Shown piece by piece: positions 6,458-14,832 of a stretch of 20,921 nt of DNA. The translations under genes and the position numbers were made by a program. Source of the DNA: Flavobacteriales bacterium (GTDB lineage Bacteria > Bacteroidota > Bacteroidia > Flavobacteriales > Crocinitomicaceae). The stretch is taken from positions 1-20,921 of the forward strand of contig CANCEQ010000030.1 in NCBI GenBank assembly GCA_947375085.1. The letters run 5' to 3'. Under the pieces are notes generated by a model. It was not told the origin of the DNA. It did not search any database and saw only the letters and a list, made by a program, of their open reading frames with translations. Numbering within the stretch: the first letter of the stretch is position 1; every line of letters starts with the position of its first letter.

Positions 6458-7966
6458 TTATTTTTCTAAAAATGGAATATGAATTTTTAATTTAGATTTC
6501 AATATTTTATCTAAATACTGATTTAAATCAACATTTAGTCTAAAAAGAATAATAACACCAAAATAAAGAATTGCAGCAATTGTTGATTTAACAATCAGTA
6601 CAAGTAACTTAAAATCACTAAACTGAGGTGTAAATGTCATTAGAATTAAAATCCCACTAAACAAACTTATAATATAAAATTGATTTTTTTCAAAAGGATG
6701 AATCTTGTAACTATAAAATAAAAAAGTCATTCTGCATAAATTGTAAACAACCATTGCGACTGCAGTTGAAATAGCCGCACCTATAATCCCATAAATAGGA
6801 ATTAACCAACAATTCAATACAAATACTAAAATCAACAAAATAAACGTAAAAAGAATATCATACTTGTATTTTTTAGAATTAACCAAAATTGTCCCATTAA
6901 TACCGAAATACATATCAATAATTCGTCCAATCATCAAGAATAAAAACACCCAAATCCCCGTAATATATTCAGGTGGAAGAAATGAAAATAAGTAATGAAT
7001 ATTAATCCAAATTAATAGAAATAAAAAAAGAACCGTAACTAATGAAATCGAACTAGTCTTAAGATACAACGATTGCATTTTCTCTAAATTTCTTTCTTTC
7101 CAATACTGAGGAATTAAAGGTGAAGAAATTTTCATTAGAGACTTGTAAGGGATTTGAATTACACTAGTTAAGTAAATGACAGTTGTATAAACCCCAGTCT
7201 CTTTTAAACCTAAAAAATAAGCAATCATTAATGCGTCCATAGTCATTACTATTAAGACTCCAAGGGTATTAGCATAACTATAAAGGCTAAATGAGAATAT
7301 AATTTTTTTAAATTTTGTCGATAATTTTAATTTTGATTTACTAAATGTGACTTCATTCAACTTGATCAAATATAATAACAGTACCATGGTTGGTATAAAG
7401 TAAATAATTGAATGGAAAATGAAAAATAGTTCAAAATCAATTATTTTTAACATCATTAAAACAAGTAGTATTGATGTTAAAATTCGAAGAAGAAATTCAA
7501 ATACAAAAACAGATAAAATATTTTTAAAAATTGCTCTCAAATAGGTTTCAAATATTCCCGAAAAAACATTCGCTATTCCAATAGGAATAATCCAATAATA
7601 ATAATAATCAACAAAAAGAGCGGACTTATCTGAATAATAAACTGTTATCGGTTCCTTTAAAAGAAAACTTAAGGCTGTAAACAACAATGATCCAATTAGA
7701 ATAATTAATAAGTTAAATCCAAAAAACTGTTGTTTTTGATCTTTATTATTATTGAATAAAGGTAAGAATTTAGGTATCGAATTTATAGTTCCTAAATTAG
7801 CCAATTGCGAAAATAACAACCCCACACTCAGTATAAGATTGATTAAACCAATCTGTTCGGTAGATAAAATTAAAACAAAAAGCACTCCTTTATTCACATA
7901 CCCTAAAATCAATCCTAGATATGAAATAAATAATGTTCGAATAGTATCTTTTTGAATAATCCCCAT
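6458..7966 (-). CDS. Oligosaccharide flippase, Wzx/MATE-like
   Basis: 502 residues with about 12-14 hydrophobic helices across the length and few charged loops, typical of the polysaccharide biosynthesis/oligosaccharide flippase family (MOP superfamily). The N-terminus MGIIQKDTIRTLFISYLG, followed by a helix with LGLILGYVNKGVLF, is a form common in Bacteroidota flippases. The length is normal for the family. The role would be to move an undecaprenyl-linked glycan from the cytoplasmic to the periplasmic face of the inner membrane. It is divergent from the aminotransferase/acetyltransferase/GT56-like group, and the shared intergenic region suggests they serve one glycan. The start chosen is the first Met and fits the family. 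The receptor locus follows 48 nt downstream on the same strand, so some read-through is possible. Confidence 0.85.
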   Translation of the reverse strand: MGIIQKDTIRTLFISYLGLILGYVNKGVLFVLILSTEQIGLINLILSVGLLFSQLANLGTINSIPKFLPLFNNNKDQKQQFFGFNLLIILIGSLLFTALSFLLKEPITVYYSDKSALFVDYYYYWIIPIGIANVFSGIFETYLRAIFKNILSVFVFEFLLRILTSILLVLMMLKIIDFELFFIFHSIIYFIPTMVLLLYLIKLNEVTFSKSKLKLSTKFKKIIFSFSLYSYANTLGVLIVMTMDALMIAYFLGLKETGVYTTVIYLTSVIQIPYKSLMKISSPLIPQYWKERNLEKMQSLYLKTSSISLVTVLFLFLLIWINIHYLFSFLPPEYITGIWVFLFLMIGRIIDMYFGINGTILVNSKKYKYDILFTFILLILVFVLNCWLIPIYGIIGAAISTAVAMVVYNLCRMTFLFYSYKIHPFEKNQFYIISLFSGILILMTFTPQFSDFKLLVLIVKSTIAAILYFGVIILFRLNVDLNQYLDKILKSKLKIHIPFLEK

Positions 7967-7983
7967 GAAATTCGATTTATTTA

Positions 7984-8013
7984 CAAATTAAACTAAATTA
8001 TCTAAGCTATCAA
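7984..8013 (-). promoter_or_regulatory. Putative promoter for the flippase gene
   Basis: On the minus strand TTG (8013-8011), a 19-nt spacer and TTAATTTG (7991-7984), one mismatch from TAnnTTTG. It lies 17 nt before the flippase ATG in the 181-bp divergent intergenic region. Confidence 0.4.
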
Positions 8014-8110
8014 TTAAAGTGAGTCACAATTAATGTATTTTAAGTATAAATATTCGTTCAACTAGTGAAATGTTATTGAGAAGAATAAATTATTACTTCG
8101 AAAAGTTTAC

Positions 8111-8118
8111 TATATTTG
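8111..8118 (+). promoter_or_regulatory. Putative -10/-7 element of the aminotransferase operon
   Basis: TATATTTG is an exact TAnnTTTG match 29 nt before the ATG at 8148. The -35 region has only TTA at the 18-nt spacing. Its place argues that the in-frame ATG at 8070 is not the start, since that codon would lie upstream of the promoter. Confidence 0.5.
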
Positions 8119-8147
8119 ATTTACAATTTTTTCATTTTAAAATCCAA

Positions 8148-9230
8148 ATGATTACAGCTACAAAACCATTTTCACCTCCATTGGATTTATTCCAATTGAA
8201 AGTAGAAGAAATATTTAAAAACCAATGGTTTACGAATCATGGTCCAATGGTGACTGAGCTGGAGCAAAAATTAAAAGAATTATTTGATGTCCCATATTTA
8301 GTTTTAGTATCAAATGGAACCATCGCTTTACAAATTGCATTAAAGGCATTAGAAGTTAAAGGAGAAGTAATTACAACACCTTACTCATATGTAGCAACTA
8401 CCTCTTCTATTGTTTGGGAAAATTGTACTCCAAGATTTGCTGATATAGATCCGGGAAGTTTAAATATTTCTCCTACTCAAATTAGAAATAAAATCACTTC
8501 TAAAACCCAAGCTATTTTAGCAACTAATGTATATGGTTACCCTTGTGATTTTGATGAAATAAAAAAAATTTCAGATGAATATAACATCCCCGTCATTTAT
8601 GATAATGCACATGGATTTTTAACAAAATATAAGAACATTAACTCCTTAAATTTTGGAGACATTTCAACAATAAGTTTTCATGCAACTAAATTATTTCATT
8701 CGATAGAAGGTGGCGCAATTATTTGTCAAGATGAAGCTACTTACAAAAAAATAATGCTTTTAAGAAATTTTGGACATACATCTCCAAATACATTTAACGG
8801 TGTTGGTATCAATGGGAAAATGAATGAAATGTGTGGTGCAATGGGACTTGTTAATCTACAATTCATTCAAGAAATTTGTGAAAAAAGAAAAAAACAATGG
8901 CTATTTTACAAAAGTGGATTGATAAATTCTGAATTTCAATTAATGAATTATGATTTAGAAAATGTTGATTTTAACTATTCTTATTTTCCAATCATTTTTA
9001 AATCTGAAGACTTATTATTAAAAGTAATTGATCACTTAGAAAAAAATTCAATCATCGCACGAAGGTACTTTTACCCATCACTTAATTTATTGAATTACGT
9101 ACCTATTCATGATAATTGTTTGATTTCAGAAGATATTTCAAAACGTGTGCTTTGTTTACCATTGTATCATGATTTAACGGTTGCAGATCAAGAGTTAATT
9201 ATTTCCAAAATAAAAGATATATGCTTATAA
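8148..9230 (+). CDS. Nucleotide-sugar aminotransferase (DegT/DnrJ/EryC1/StrS)
   Basis: I start the gene at the ATG at 8148 (360 residues). The upstream in-frame ATG at 8070 would add 26 residues rich in Phe/Tyr that the family lacks, and it precedes a promoter element. Landmarks: FTNHGPMVTELE near the N-terminus; SNGTIALQIAL (55-65), which helps bind the cofactor phosphate; PYSYVATTSS (78-87); the aspartate in VIYDNAHGF (D152) that contacts the PLP ring nitrogen; and FHATKLFHSIEGGA with the PLP lysine K181. These enzymes transfer an amino group from glutamate to a keto-sugar nucleotide, typically a dTDP-4-keto-6-deoxyhexose. With the acetyltransferase next door the likely product is dTDP-Qui4N or dTDP-Fuc4N (VioA- or WecE-like), but sugar specificity cannot be read from sequence. 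The stop overlaps the next gene by 10 nt. Confidence 0.88.
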   Translation: MITATKPFSPPLDLFQLKVEEIFKNQWFTNHGPMVTELEQKLKELFDVPYLVLVSNGTIALQIALKALEVKGEVITTPYSYVATTSSIVWENCTPRFADIDPGSLNISPTQIRNKITSKTQAILATNVYGYPCDFDEIKKISDEYNIPVIYDNAHGFLTKYKNINSLNFGDISTISFHATKLFHSIEGGAIICQDEATYKKIMLLRNFGHTSPNTFNGVGINGKMNEMCGAMGLVNLQFIQEICEKRKKQWLFYKSGLINSEFQLMNYDLENVDFNYSYFPIIFKSEDLLLKVIDHLEKNSIIARRYFYPSLNLLNYVPIHDNCLISEDISKRVLCLPLYHDLTVADQELIISKIKDICL

Positions 9231-9856
9231 TTGGTGCTAGCGGTTTCTCATTAGAGTCATTAGAAGTTTATTTATCGAATAATAAAACCGATGAAACTAT
9301 TTATTTTTTTGATAATGTTTCTGAAATAATTACTCCCTATATAGCTGAAAACTTTAAAGTATTTAGATCATTTGAAGAAGTGAGTTCTACTTTTAAATCT
9401 TTTGATTTCATACTGGGTGTTGGTTCCCCTATAATTAGAGAGAAATTGTATAATCATTTTACTGAAAACTTAAATGGTACACCTTTTAATCTAATTTCTA
9501 AAAATGCGCATATAGGTGTGTTAAACAATTCTATAAGTTCAGGAGTAAACATAATGACAGGTTCCATTATTACATCTAGCTGTAAAATTGGAAAAGGTGT
9601 ACTCATCAATTTAAATGTTACCATTGGTCACGATACAATCATTGACGATTTTACTGAAATATGCCCTGGAGTAAATATTTCGGGTAATTGTCAAATTGGT
9701 AAAAAAGTATTTATTGGTACAGGAGCAATTATTTTACCATCAATTAAAATTGGTGAAGGGGCTATTATAGCAGCTGGTGCAGTAGTAACTAAAAATGTAG
9801 AACCTTTTACAATGGTAGCTGGAAATCCTGCAATTCTTAAAAAAAACTTAATTTAA
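9221..9856 (+). CDS. Sugar N-acetyltransferase, PglD/VioB/NeuD family
   Basis: 211 residues, the usual length for the family. An N-terminal Rossmann-like half begins LIIGASGFSLESLEVYL and contains FILGVGSPIIREKL (63-76), the nucleotide-sugar-binding part. The C-terminal half (about 95-205) is a left-handed beta-helix of hexapeptide repeats such as CKIGKGVLIN, CQIGKKVFIGTGAIIL and IKIGEGAIIAAGAVV. His137 in NVTIGHDTI corresponds to the catalytic base of PglD. The end VAGNPAILKK is the standard closing motif. It acetylates a sugar 4-amino group using acetyl-CoA. Its start overlaps the aminotransferase stop by 10 nt, so the two are translationally coupled and probably act in sequence: amination, then N-acetylation. 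The acyl donor could also be another CoA ester. Confidence 0.88.
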   Translation: MLIIGASGFSLESLEVYLSNNKTDETIYFFDNVSEIITPYIAENFKVFRSFEEVSSTFKSFDFILGVGSPIIREKLYNHFTENLNGTPFNLISKNAHIGVLNNSISSGVNIMTGSIITSSCKIGKGVLINLNVTIGHDTIIDDFTEICPGVNISGNCQIGKKVFIGTGAIILPSIKIGEGAIIAAGAVVTKNVEPFTMVAGNPAILKKNLI

Positions 9857-9859
9857 TTC

Positions 9860-10960
9860 ATGGCGACTTTACATGTTTTTTTTGATAAAGGAGGTTTTTT
9901 TAGTAAGATAACAATTGATTTTATTGAAGAAATTGCTCCGAAAACTCACTACTACTATTTTGAAAACATTTCTGATAAAAAAGAAAACATAAACACAATT
10001 CATTCTGAAGATCAAATAATTAACTTAATTGAAAACGAAGAAATTAACAAGATTGTTTTTCATAGTTTTCATACATTCCAATTTCGCCTTTTCAATAAAT
10101 TAAAATCATACAAAGTCAAAACAGCTTGGGTATTTTGGAGCTTCGAATATTATCAATTACCGTTTAATTTATCGAAACTGTATAGTCCTCAAAATGTTTT
10201 ATTTAAGATTAGAAAATATGCGTCATTAGTCGTTGAAAATATTTCACTTTTCTTAAAAGGCAAAATTAATTCTCCTTTTTTTATTTCAAAAAAAGAATAT
10301 TTTAACATCATCAACCAAGTTGACGAGTTTTATTCATTTGTTGAAGAAGATTATTTAACTATTTACCCTGATTCAAACAAAGTAAAATATTCATTCCTTT
10401 CCTATTTAAACATAGAAAACCTCAATCAAGATAGTAATTCAAAAAAGGATGAAAATATAATTATGGTTGGTCACAGTGGATCACCATTATTAAATCACAA
10501 AGATGTACTTGATACATTAAAATCAATAAAAGAGAAATCTCAAATTTTAATTCCTATTACAAATGGAAATAAAAAATACATTCAGAAACTAAAAAGTAAT
10601 GTTTCTAAAGATAAATTATTAAATATTCAATTTTTAGAAAACAGGCTACCTTTAAACGAATATTATTCTTTGTTATCTTCTGTTTCTGTGTTTTTTATTA
10701 ATAGTTATTGTCAACTTGGATTAGGTAATATCGTTTTCTTTTTAAAAAATGGTACGACGATTTATTTATCAGAAAAATCGTCCACTTATAATTTCTTAAA
10801 AAGAAAAGGGTTTCATGTATACTCAATTGAATCTTTGAAAAATTCAAGTAAAATTTCAAGATTAACCAACGAAGAGAGTATGAATAATCAAAAAAAAATT
10901 GAACAATTAATTTCCACTGAAAATGTTAAAAATCAGTGGAAAAAATTAATTGAAGAATAG
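9860..10960 (+). CDS. WecF-like glycosyltransferase (GT56-type, Fuc4NAc transferase family)
   Basis: 366 residues, close to the 359 of E. coli WecF, with no membrane helix. Alignment from memory with WecF shows the same order of motifs: WVFWSFEYYQLP (90-101) for the WecF segment around WHIWGADLYEL; IIMVGHSGSPLLNH (200-213) for ILVGNSGDRSNEH; ILIPITNGNKKYI (229-241) for VVVPMGYPPNNEAYI; then NEYYSLLSSVSVFFINSYCQLGLGNIV, where WecF has DAYLALLRQCDLGYF and QQGIGTL, and a downstream NGTTIYL. WecF transfers 4-acetamido-4,6-dideoxygalactose from its dTDP form to a lipid-linked disaccharide at the inner face of the cytoplasmic membrane. The preceding aminotransferase and N-acetyltransferase would supply such a donor, which supports the call. 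Three nt separate it from the acetyltransferase stop. Similarity is distant; the exact sugar is not settled. Confidence 0.65.
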   Translation: MATLHVFFDKGGFFSKITIDFIEEIAPKTHYYYFENISDKKENINTIHSEDQIINLIENEEINKIVFHSFHTFQFRLFNKLKSYKVKTAWVFWSFEYYQLPFNLSKLYSPQNVLFKIRKYASLVVENISLFLKGKINSPFFISKKEYFNIINQVDEFYSFVEEDYLTIYPDSNKVKYSFLSYLNIENLNQDSNSKKDENIIMVGHSGSPLLNHKDVLDTLKSIKEKSQILIPITNGNKKYIQKLKSNVSKDKLLNIQFLENRLPLNEYYSLLSSVSVFFINSYCQLGLGNIVFFLKNGTTIYLSEKSSTYNFLKRKGFHVYSIESLKNSSKISRLTNEESMNNQKKIEQLISTENVKNQWKKLIEE

Positions 10961-10963
10961 AAA

Positions 10964-11767
10964 TTATAATTTTTCAGCCTTCACTTTCAACGAAAATATT
11001 TTATTCGGAAAAGATGGTACCTTCACTTTAGTAGTCTTAAAATTTACATTTTCAATATAAATAGCACACATAGTATTCGATACGTGATATAAATTACCGT
11101 GTTTTTCTTTAGGTACACCATCTAAAATTGCCTTTAAAGTAGTATACCTAACATCTTCAGTATTAAATCCGTAATCATGCCAAACAATAATTGACTCCTC
11201 ATTTTTTCTTAAATTGAAAACTTTTTTGGTATCATTTAACACACCTTCGTATGAATGATCTCCATCAACGAAAGTTAAATCAAACTTTTTATTCAACGAA
11301 TCAAAATCGAAAGTGAATGAATTGTTTTCGATTCTTTTAATATCTTTTATGTGATTAGAATATATGCCGTGTATTTTGATTACATCATCACCAAAATTTA
11401 ACTCTTTCATTTCTTCAGCAGAAAGAGTTAAAGACGTACAATCATTTGTAACATCTCTCATATTTGCGATACTTTCACCTCTCCAGCTACCAATCTCCAA
11501 ATAAGCACAATTATCAAACCTTCTTGCTAATGATTTTAATAAAACCAAATCTGTAATTAAAGAAGTACTTTTTAAAAAACTATAACAATTTAAATCTTCA
11601 TCTAAATTAGGAAATAGATCAAGCATATCAATTGTAGGCAATTGCTCAATTTTGTATTTTGAAACTATTTTATCTTTAAAATACTTATTTTCTTGAACTC
11701 TTAACCCCTCCATTATCACTGAAAATGGAGATTTTAACAAAACTTTAATTCCTAGTTTTTTATTCAT
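10964..11767 (-). CDS. Class I SAM-dependent methyltransferase (Methyltransf_24-like)
   Basis: 267 residues. Motif I is YLEIGSWRGES (89-99), a nucleotide-binding glycine-rich loop after a strand. Later come LTFVDGDHSYEGVLNDTKK (164-182) and SIIVWHDYGF (192-201). The D-G-D-H-S-Y-E-G-V and W-H-D-Y-G motifs are those of the Methyltransf_24 group, often found in polysaccharide and glycopeptide clusters as sugar O-methyltransferases; the Asp/His residues can bind a divalent metal. An N-terminal extension of about 65 residues precedes the fold. It follows the YfhO gene by 13 nt, so it ends the minus-strand glycan operon. Its stop is 3 nt from the stop of the converging WecF-like gene with no terminator between. 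The substrate is unknown, though modification of a surface glycan is likely from context. Confidence 0.7.
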   Translation of the reverse strand: MNKKLGIKVLLKSPFSVIMEGLRVQENKYFKDKIVSKYKIEQLPTIDMLDLFPNLDEDLNCYSFLKSTSLITDLVLLKSLARRFDNCAYLEIGSWRGESIANMRDVTNDCTSLTLSAEEMKELNFGDDVIKIHGIYSNHIKDIKRIENNSFTFDFDSLNKKFDLTFVDGDHSYEGVLNDTKKVFNLRKNEESIIVWHDYGFNTEDVRYTTLKAILDGVPKEKHGNLYHVSNTMCAIYIENVNFKTTKVKVPSFPNKIFSLKVKAEKL

Positions 11768-11780
11768 CTTTCGTGAGATT

Positions 11781-14750
11781 TTATTTGATTAACTCCTTGT
11801 TTTTTTTCTTTCTATCAGTCCAAAAACCAATTATAATTAAGATAAAAACTAAACTTGATCCAATTTTTGAATATACATTTGATTGATGAAATTTAGGTAA
11901 ATCAAATTTAAACTCAATTTTATGATTTCCTTTTTCAATTTCTAAACCTCTTAAAAGATAATTCACTTTTCTAATTTCAGTTTCCTTTCCATCTACAAAT
12001 GCTTTCCAACCATCAGAATAGTATACTTCTGAAAAAACGATTAATTGCTTACTTTTTAATTTTGCCGAATAACCTAATTTGTTAGGAGCATAAGAAGTCA
12101 TAGTAACAGTTCCTTCTCCTGAATATTTTAATCCAGATAATTTATCCGCTTCAGATTTTAACATCACAGCTTCAACACTCGGATTAAAATCACTTACTAT
12201 TTCAATTGAAGATAATTGAGTAAAAGAATTCGCTGTATCTAATTGTTGTGTCTGAGCAGGAATTAAATTTGTTTTTCCTGTAGCATCGATCACATATAAA
12301 GCTTTCATACCTTTCGCAAGACCATTTGGTAAAGAGACAGTTAAAGTATCTGAAGCACCATTAAAATATTGAATTTTTTCATTTCCAAATACTTGTGCTT
12401 GTGTAACTACTTCCCCATTTACTAATAACTGTCCTTTCCCACTATTAGCTACTTTGAATTTACTTCCTAATGCTAAAATTTCATCATTTGGAGTTACTAC
12501 TGTTTTAACTGATTTTACCAACCAAGCATTTCCTAAAGCCGTTTCATTTGGACGTAACTGACCTTCCTGTATGAAATATTTCACATTCATCATATCATAC
12601 ACTTTATTGTTTGATCTAGACAAATGGAAATCATATAAATTTTGAATATTTCTCAATTTTGCTCCGTGATAACCTCCTAAAGATTTATGGAAATAAGATG
12701 TTCTTGCACTTCCAAAACCACCATTAAAATCAAAAACTCTATAGTTAGTTGCATTATTTAATGCGTTAAAACGATACGCGTTTATTACTCGTGTTTTGTC
12801 ATCACCTGTGTATTCTAATTCATTGGCTTTTTTAGCCCCTTCTTTTTCTCCTTCTAAAACAGCATTGTTTACTTTCTTATTTTGAGAAGTTTCTAACTGT
12901 ATAATTTGATTGTCAAAGTCTTCTGCACTAATTGGATAGTCAATTTTTGCTTTTTCTTCCCAATACTTGTATTGACCATTGTCTGAAGACTCATTGTTTA
13001 AATAATTTTGATCCACCGGAATCAATTCGATCATCGTTAATATCGCTAATCCAATGTAAACAAAAATCGTTGAAGTAGAGGTGTAAAATAATAAAGCAAT
13101 TAATCCGATAGCAAATAATAAGATCAGAATACTTGTATTTAAACTTGAATTAAAAATCTCTTTACGAACTACTTTAATTGCATCAAATCCTTTGTTAACA
13201 CTCTCCATTTGAGCATCCACAAATTGAGCAACTTGCTCCTTATTATTTACATCTAACTTGTATTGAGATGCTAAAACAGCTGGATCCATTCCGCTAATTT
13301 GAGATTCAATTCCCGAACGATATCTATCCAATTGATCTCTATCTGAACCTGATGTGTAATTATCACCTAAACCAACTACTTTCAGTGCTATTAGGAAAAC
13401 AAATAATGAACCTGAAGCTATTAAAAAAGGTTTCTTATTCAATTTAATTGTTTCTCTTTCTTTAAATAATTGATCTAAGAAAAGAACTGCGATTAATGGT
13501 AAACAAAACTCAACAATTACTAAAATAATTGTTACCGTTCTAAATTTGTTGTAACCAGGAATATGGTCAATGAAAAAATCAGTTAACCCCATAAAGTTTT
13601 TACCCCAAGACAACATCAAACATAAAATTGACACTCCTAAAAGCACCCATTTTGATTTATCTTTTAAGTAAATTAATCCTAAAATACTTAAGAAAATAAC
13701 TATAATTCCAATAAAAGCTGGACCTGAAGTCATTGGTTGATCTCCCCAATAAATCGGCATACTTTCAGCTGCTTTTACTTCTTCTCCTGTTAAATCTGTT
13801 TTATCCGTAATATCAGCAAAAGGACTATCTGCTAAAGCTACAGTTGATGATCCTTTAACGTAAGGTGAAAGTAATGTGAATGATTCACCAACTCCATAAC
13901 TCCAATTCGTGATATAATCTTTATCTAAACCTGTAGATTGAACTGTTGATTTAGTTCCATCTGGATTGATCGTAATATCATTCGCTGCTCTTATTGTATG
14001 TTTCGAATAATCATTTGTAATAGAAATATTACCATAATTTATGAAAAAAGCAATTAAATAAGCTCCCAACAAACAAGAAGTTGTAACGAAAAATTGTTTA
14101 AATGCTTTTGATTTAATCGCCATAACAAGTTCGTAAACACCTAAAGAACCTAGCAATATTGCCATATAATAAGTGACTTGTAAGTGATTCGAAGCTAATT
14201 GATACGACATAAATAATGCGGACAAAATCGCTCCCCACTTCCAATTTCGTCTATAAGCCATTAAAAAAGCACCTACCGTTGGGGCTATTAGAGCTACTGA
14301 TATTGCTTTTGAATTGTGACCAGCTTGTAAAATAATAATTTCGTAAGATGAAAAAGCTACAGCTATTGCCCCTATTACACCAACAATTGGATTTATCCTC
14401 AAACAAAGTGATAACAAATAGAAACCTATTAAATGAAGAAAAACGATTGCTCCTGGACCTCCAAAAAATTGAATAAATGCCACTGTGGAAGTTTGAAAGA
14501 AATTTCCTGAATATAAAACTGAAATCTGAGATGTCGGCATCCCTCCAAACATTGAGTTTGTCCACAACGGCTCCTCACCTGTTTTAGATCGAAACATTTG
14601 AGTCTCTTGAGACATACCTTTAAACTGCTCAATATCATGCTGTTTTAAACCATAACCTTCAAATTCTGGTAAAAAATAGGCATAAGTTATAATGAAGAAA
14701 AAAGCAATGATTGCGAAATGAATCCAATTTTTCAAAAAGAAATTTTTCAT
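11781..14750 (-). CDS. YfhO-family large membrane protein, putative GT-C glycosyltransferase
   Basis: 989 residues from the ATG at 14750. An upstream in-frame ATG at 14783 would add a polar 11-residue leader before MKNFFLKNWIHFAII; I prefer the inner one because it opens directly into the first helix. The first loop has GLKQHDIEQFKG with Asp39, the position of the catalytic acid in GT-C enzymes, then W-x-N-S-M-F-G-G-M-P (about 63-72), a typical YfhO motif. About twelve helices follow, with a polar domain around residues 450-530 and a large soluble beta-rich C-terminal region (about 600-955). That region ends FSEVYYSDGWKAF and LLRGLEIEKGNHKIEFKF, then a last helix and a basic tail. In Bacillus a YfhO protein is needed to glycosylate lipoteichoic acid; in Bacteroidota the acceptor is unknown. 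It sits between GNAT and methyltransferase genes, fitting a surface-glycan role. Confidence 0.82.
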   Translation of the reverse strand: MKNFFLKNWIHFAIIAFFFIITYAYFLPEFEGYGLKQHDIEQFKGMSQETQMFRSKTGEEPLWTNSMFGGMPTSQISVLYSGNFFQTSTVAFIQFFGGPGAIVFLHLIGFYLLSLCLRINPIVGVIGAIAVAFSSYEIIILQAGHNSKAISVALIAPTVGAFLMAYRRNWKWGAILSALFMSYQLASNHLQVTYYMAILLGSLGVYELVMAIKSKAFKQFFVTTSCLLGAYLIAFFINYGNISITNDYSKHTIRAANDITINPDGTKSTVQSTGLDKDYITNWSYGVGESFTLLSPYVKGSSTVALADSPFADITDKTDLTGEEVKAAESMPIYWGDQPMTSGPAFIGIIVIFLSILGLIYLKDKSKWVLLGVSILCLMLSWGKNFMGLTDFFIDHIPGYNKFRTVTIILVIVEFCLPLIAVLFLDQLFKERETIKLNKKPFLIASGSLFVFLIALKVVGLGDNYTSGSDRDQLDRYRSGIESQISGMDPAVLASQYKLDVNNKEQVAQFVDAQMESVNKGFDAIKVVRKEIFNSSLNTSILILLFAIGLIALLFYTSTSTIFVYIGLAILTMIELIPVDQNYLNNESSDNGQYKYWEEKAKIDYPISAEDFDNQIIQLETSQNKKVNNAVLEGEKEGAKKANELEYTGDDKTRVINAYRFNALNNATNYRVFDFNGGFGSARTSYFHKSLGGYHGAKLRNIQNLYDFHLSRSNNKVYDMMNVKYFIQEGQLRPNETALGNAWLVKSVKTVVTPNDEILALGSKFKVANSGKGQLLVNGEVVTQAQVFGNEKIQYFNGASDTLTVSLPNGLAKGMKALYVIDATGKTNLIPAQTQQLDTANSFTQLSSIEIVSDFNPSVEAVMLKSEADKLSGLKYSGEGTVTMTSYAPNKLGYSAKLKSKQLIVFSEVYYSDGWKAFVDGKETEIRKVNYLLRGLEIEKGNHKIEFKFDLPKFHQSNVYSKIGSSLVFILIIIGFWTDRKKKNKELIK

Positions 14751-14832
14751 ATTTGTTTTATTATTTAATCTAATTATAGTCAACTAAGGGTTAAAATTAC
14801 AAAAATTGTATGGAACAGAAGTGTGAAAAAAA

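Noticed and set aside
8070..8147. 26-residue N-terminal extension of the aminotransferase from the ATG at 8070.
   Set aside because: Unlike the family N-terminus and located upstream of and across a TATATTTG promoter element; the start at 8148 is better.
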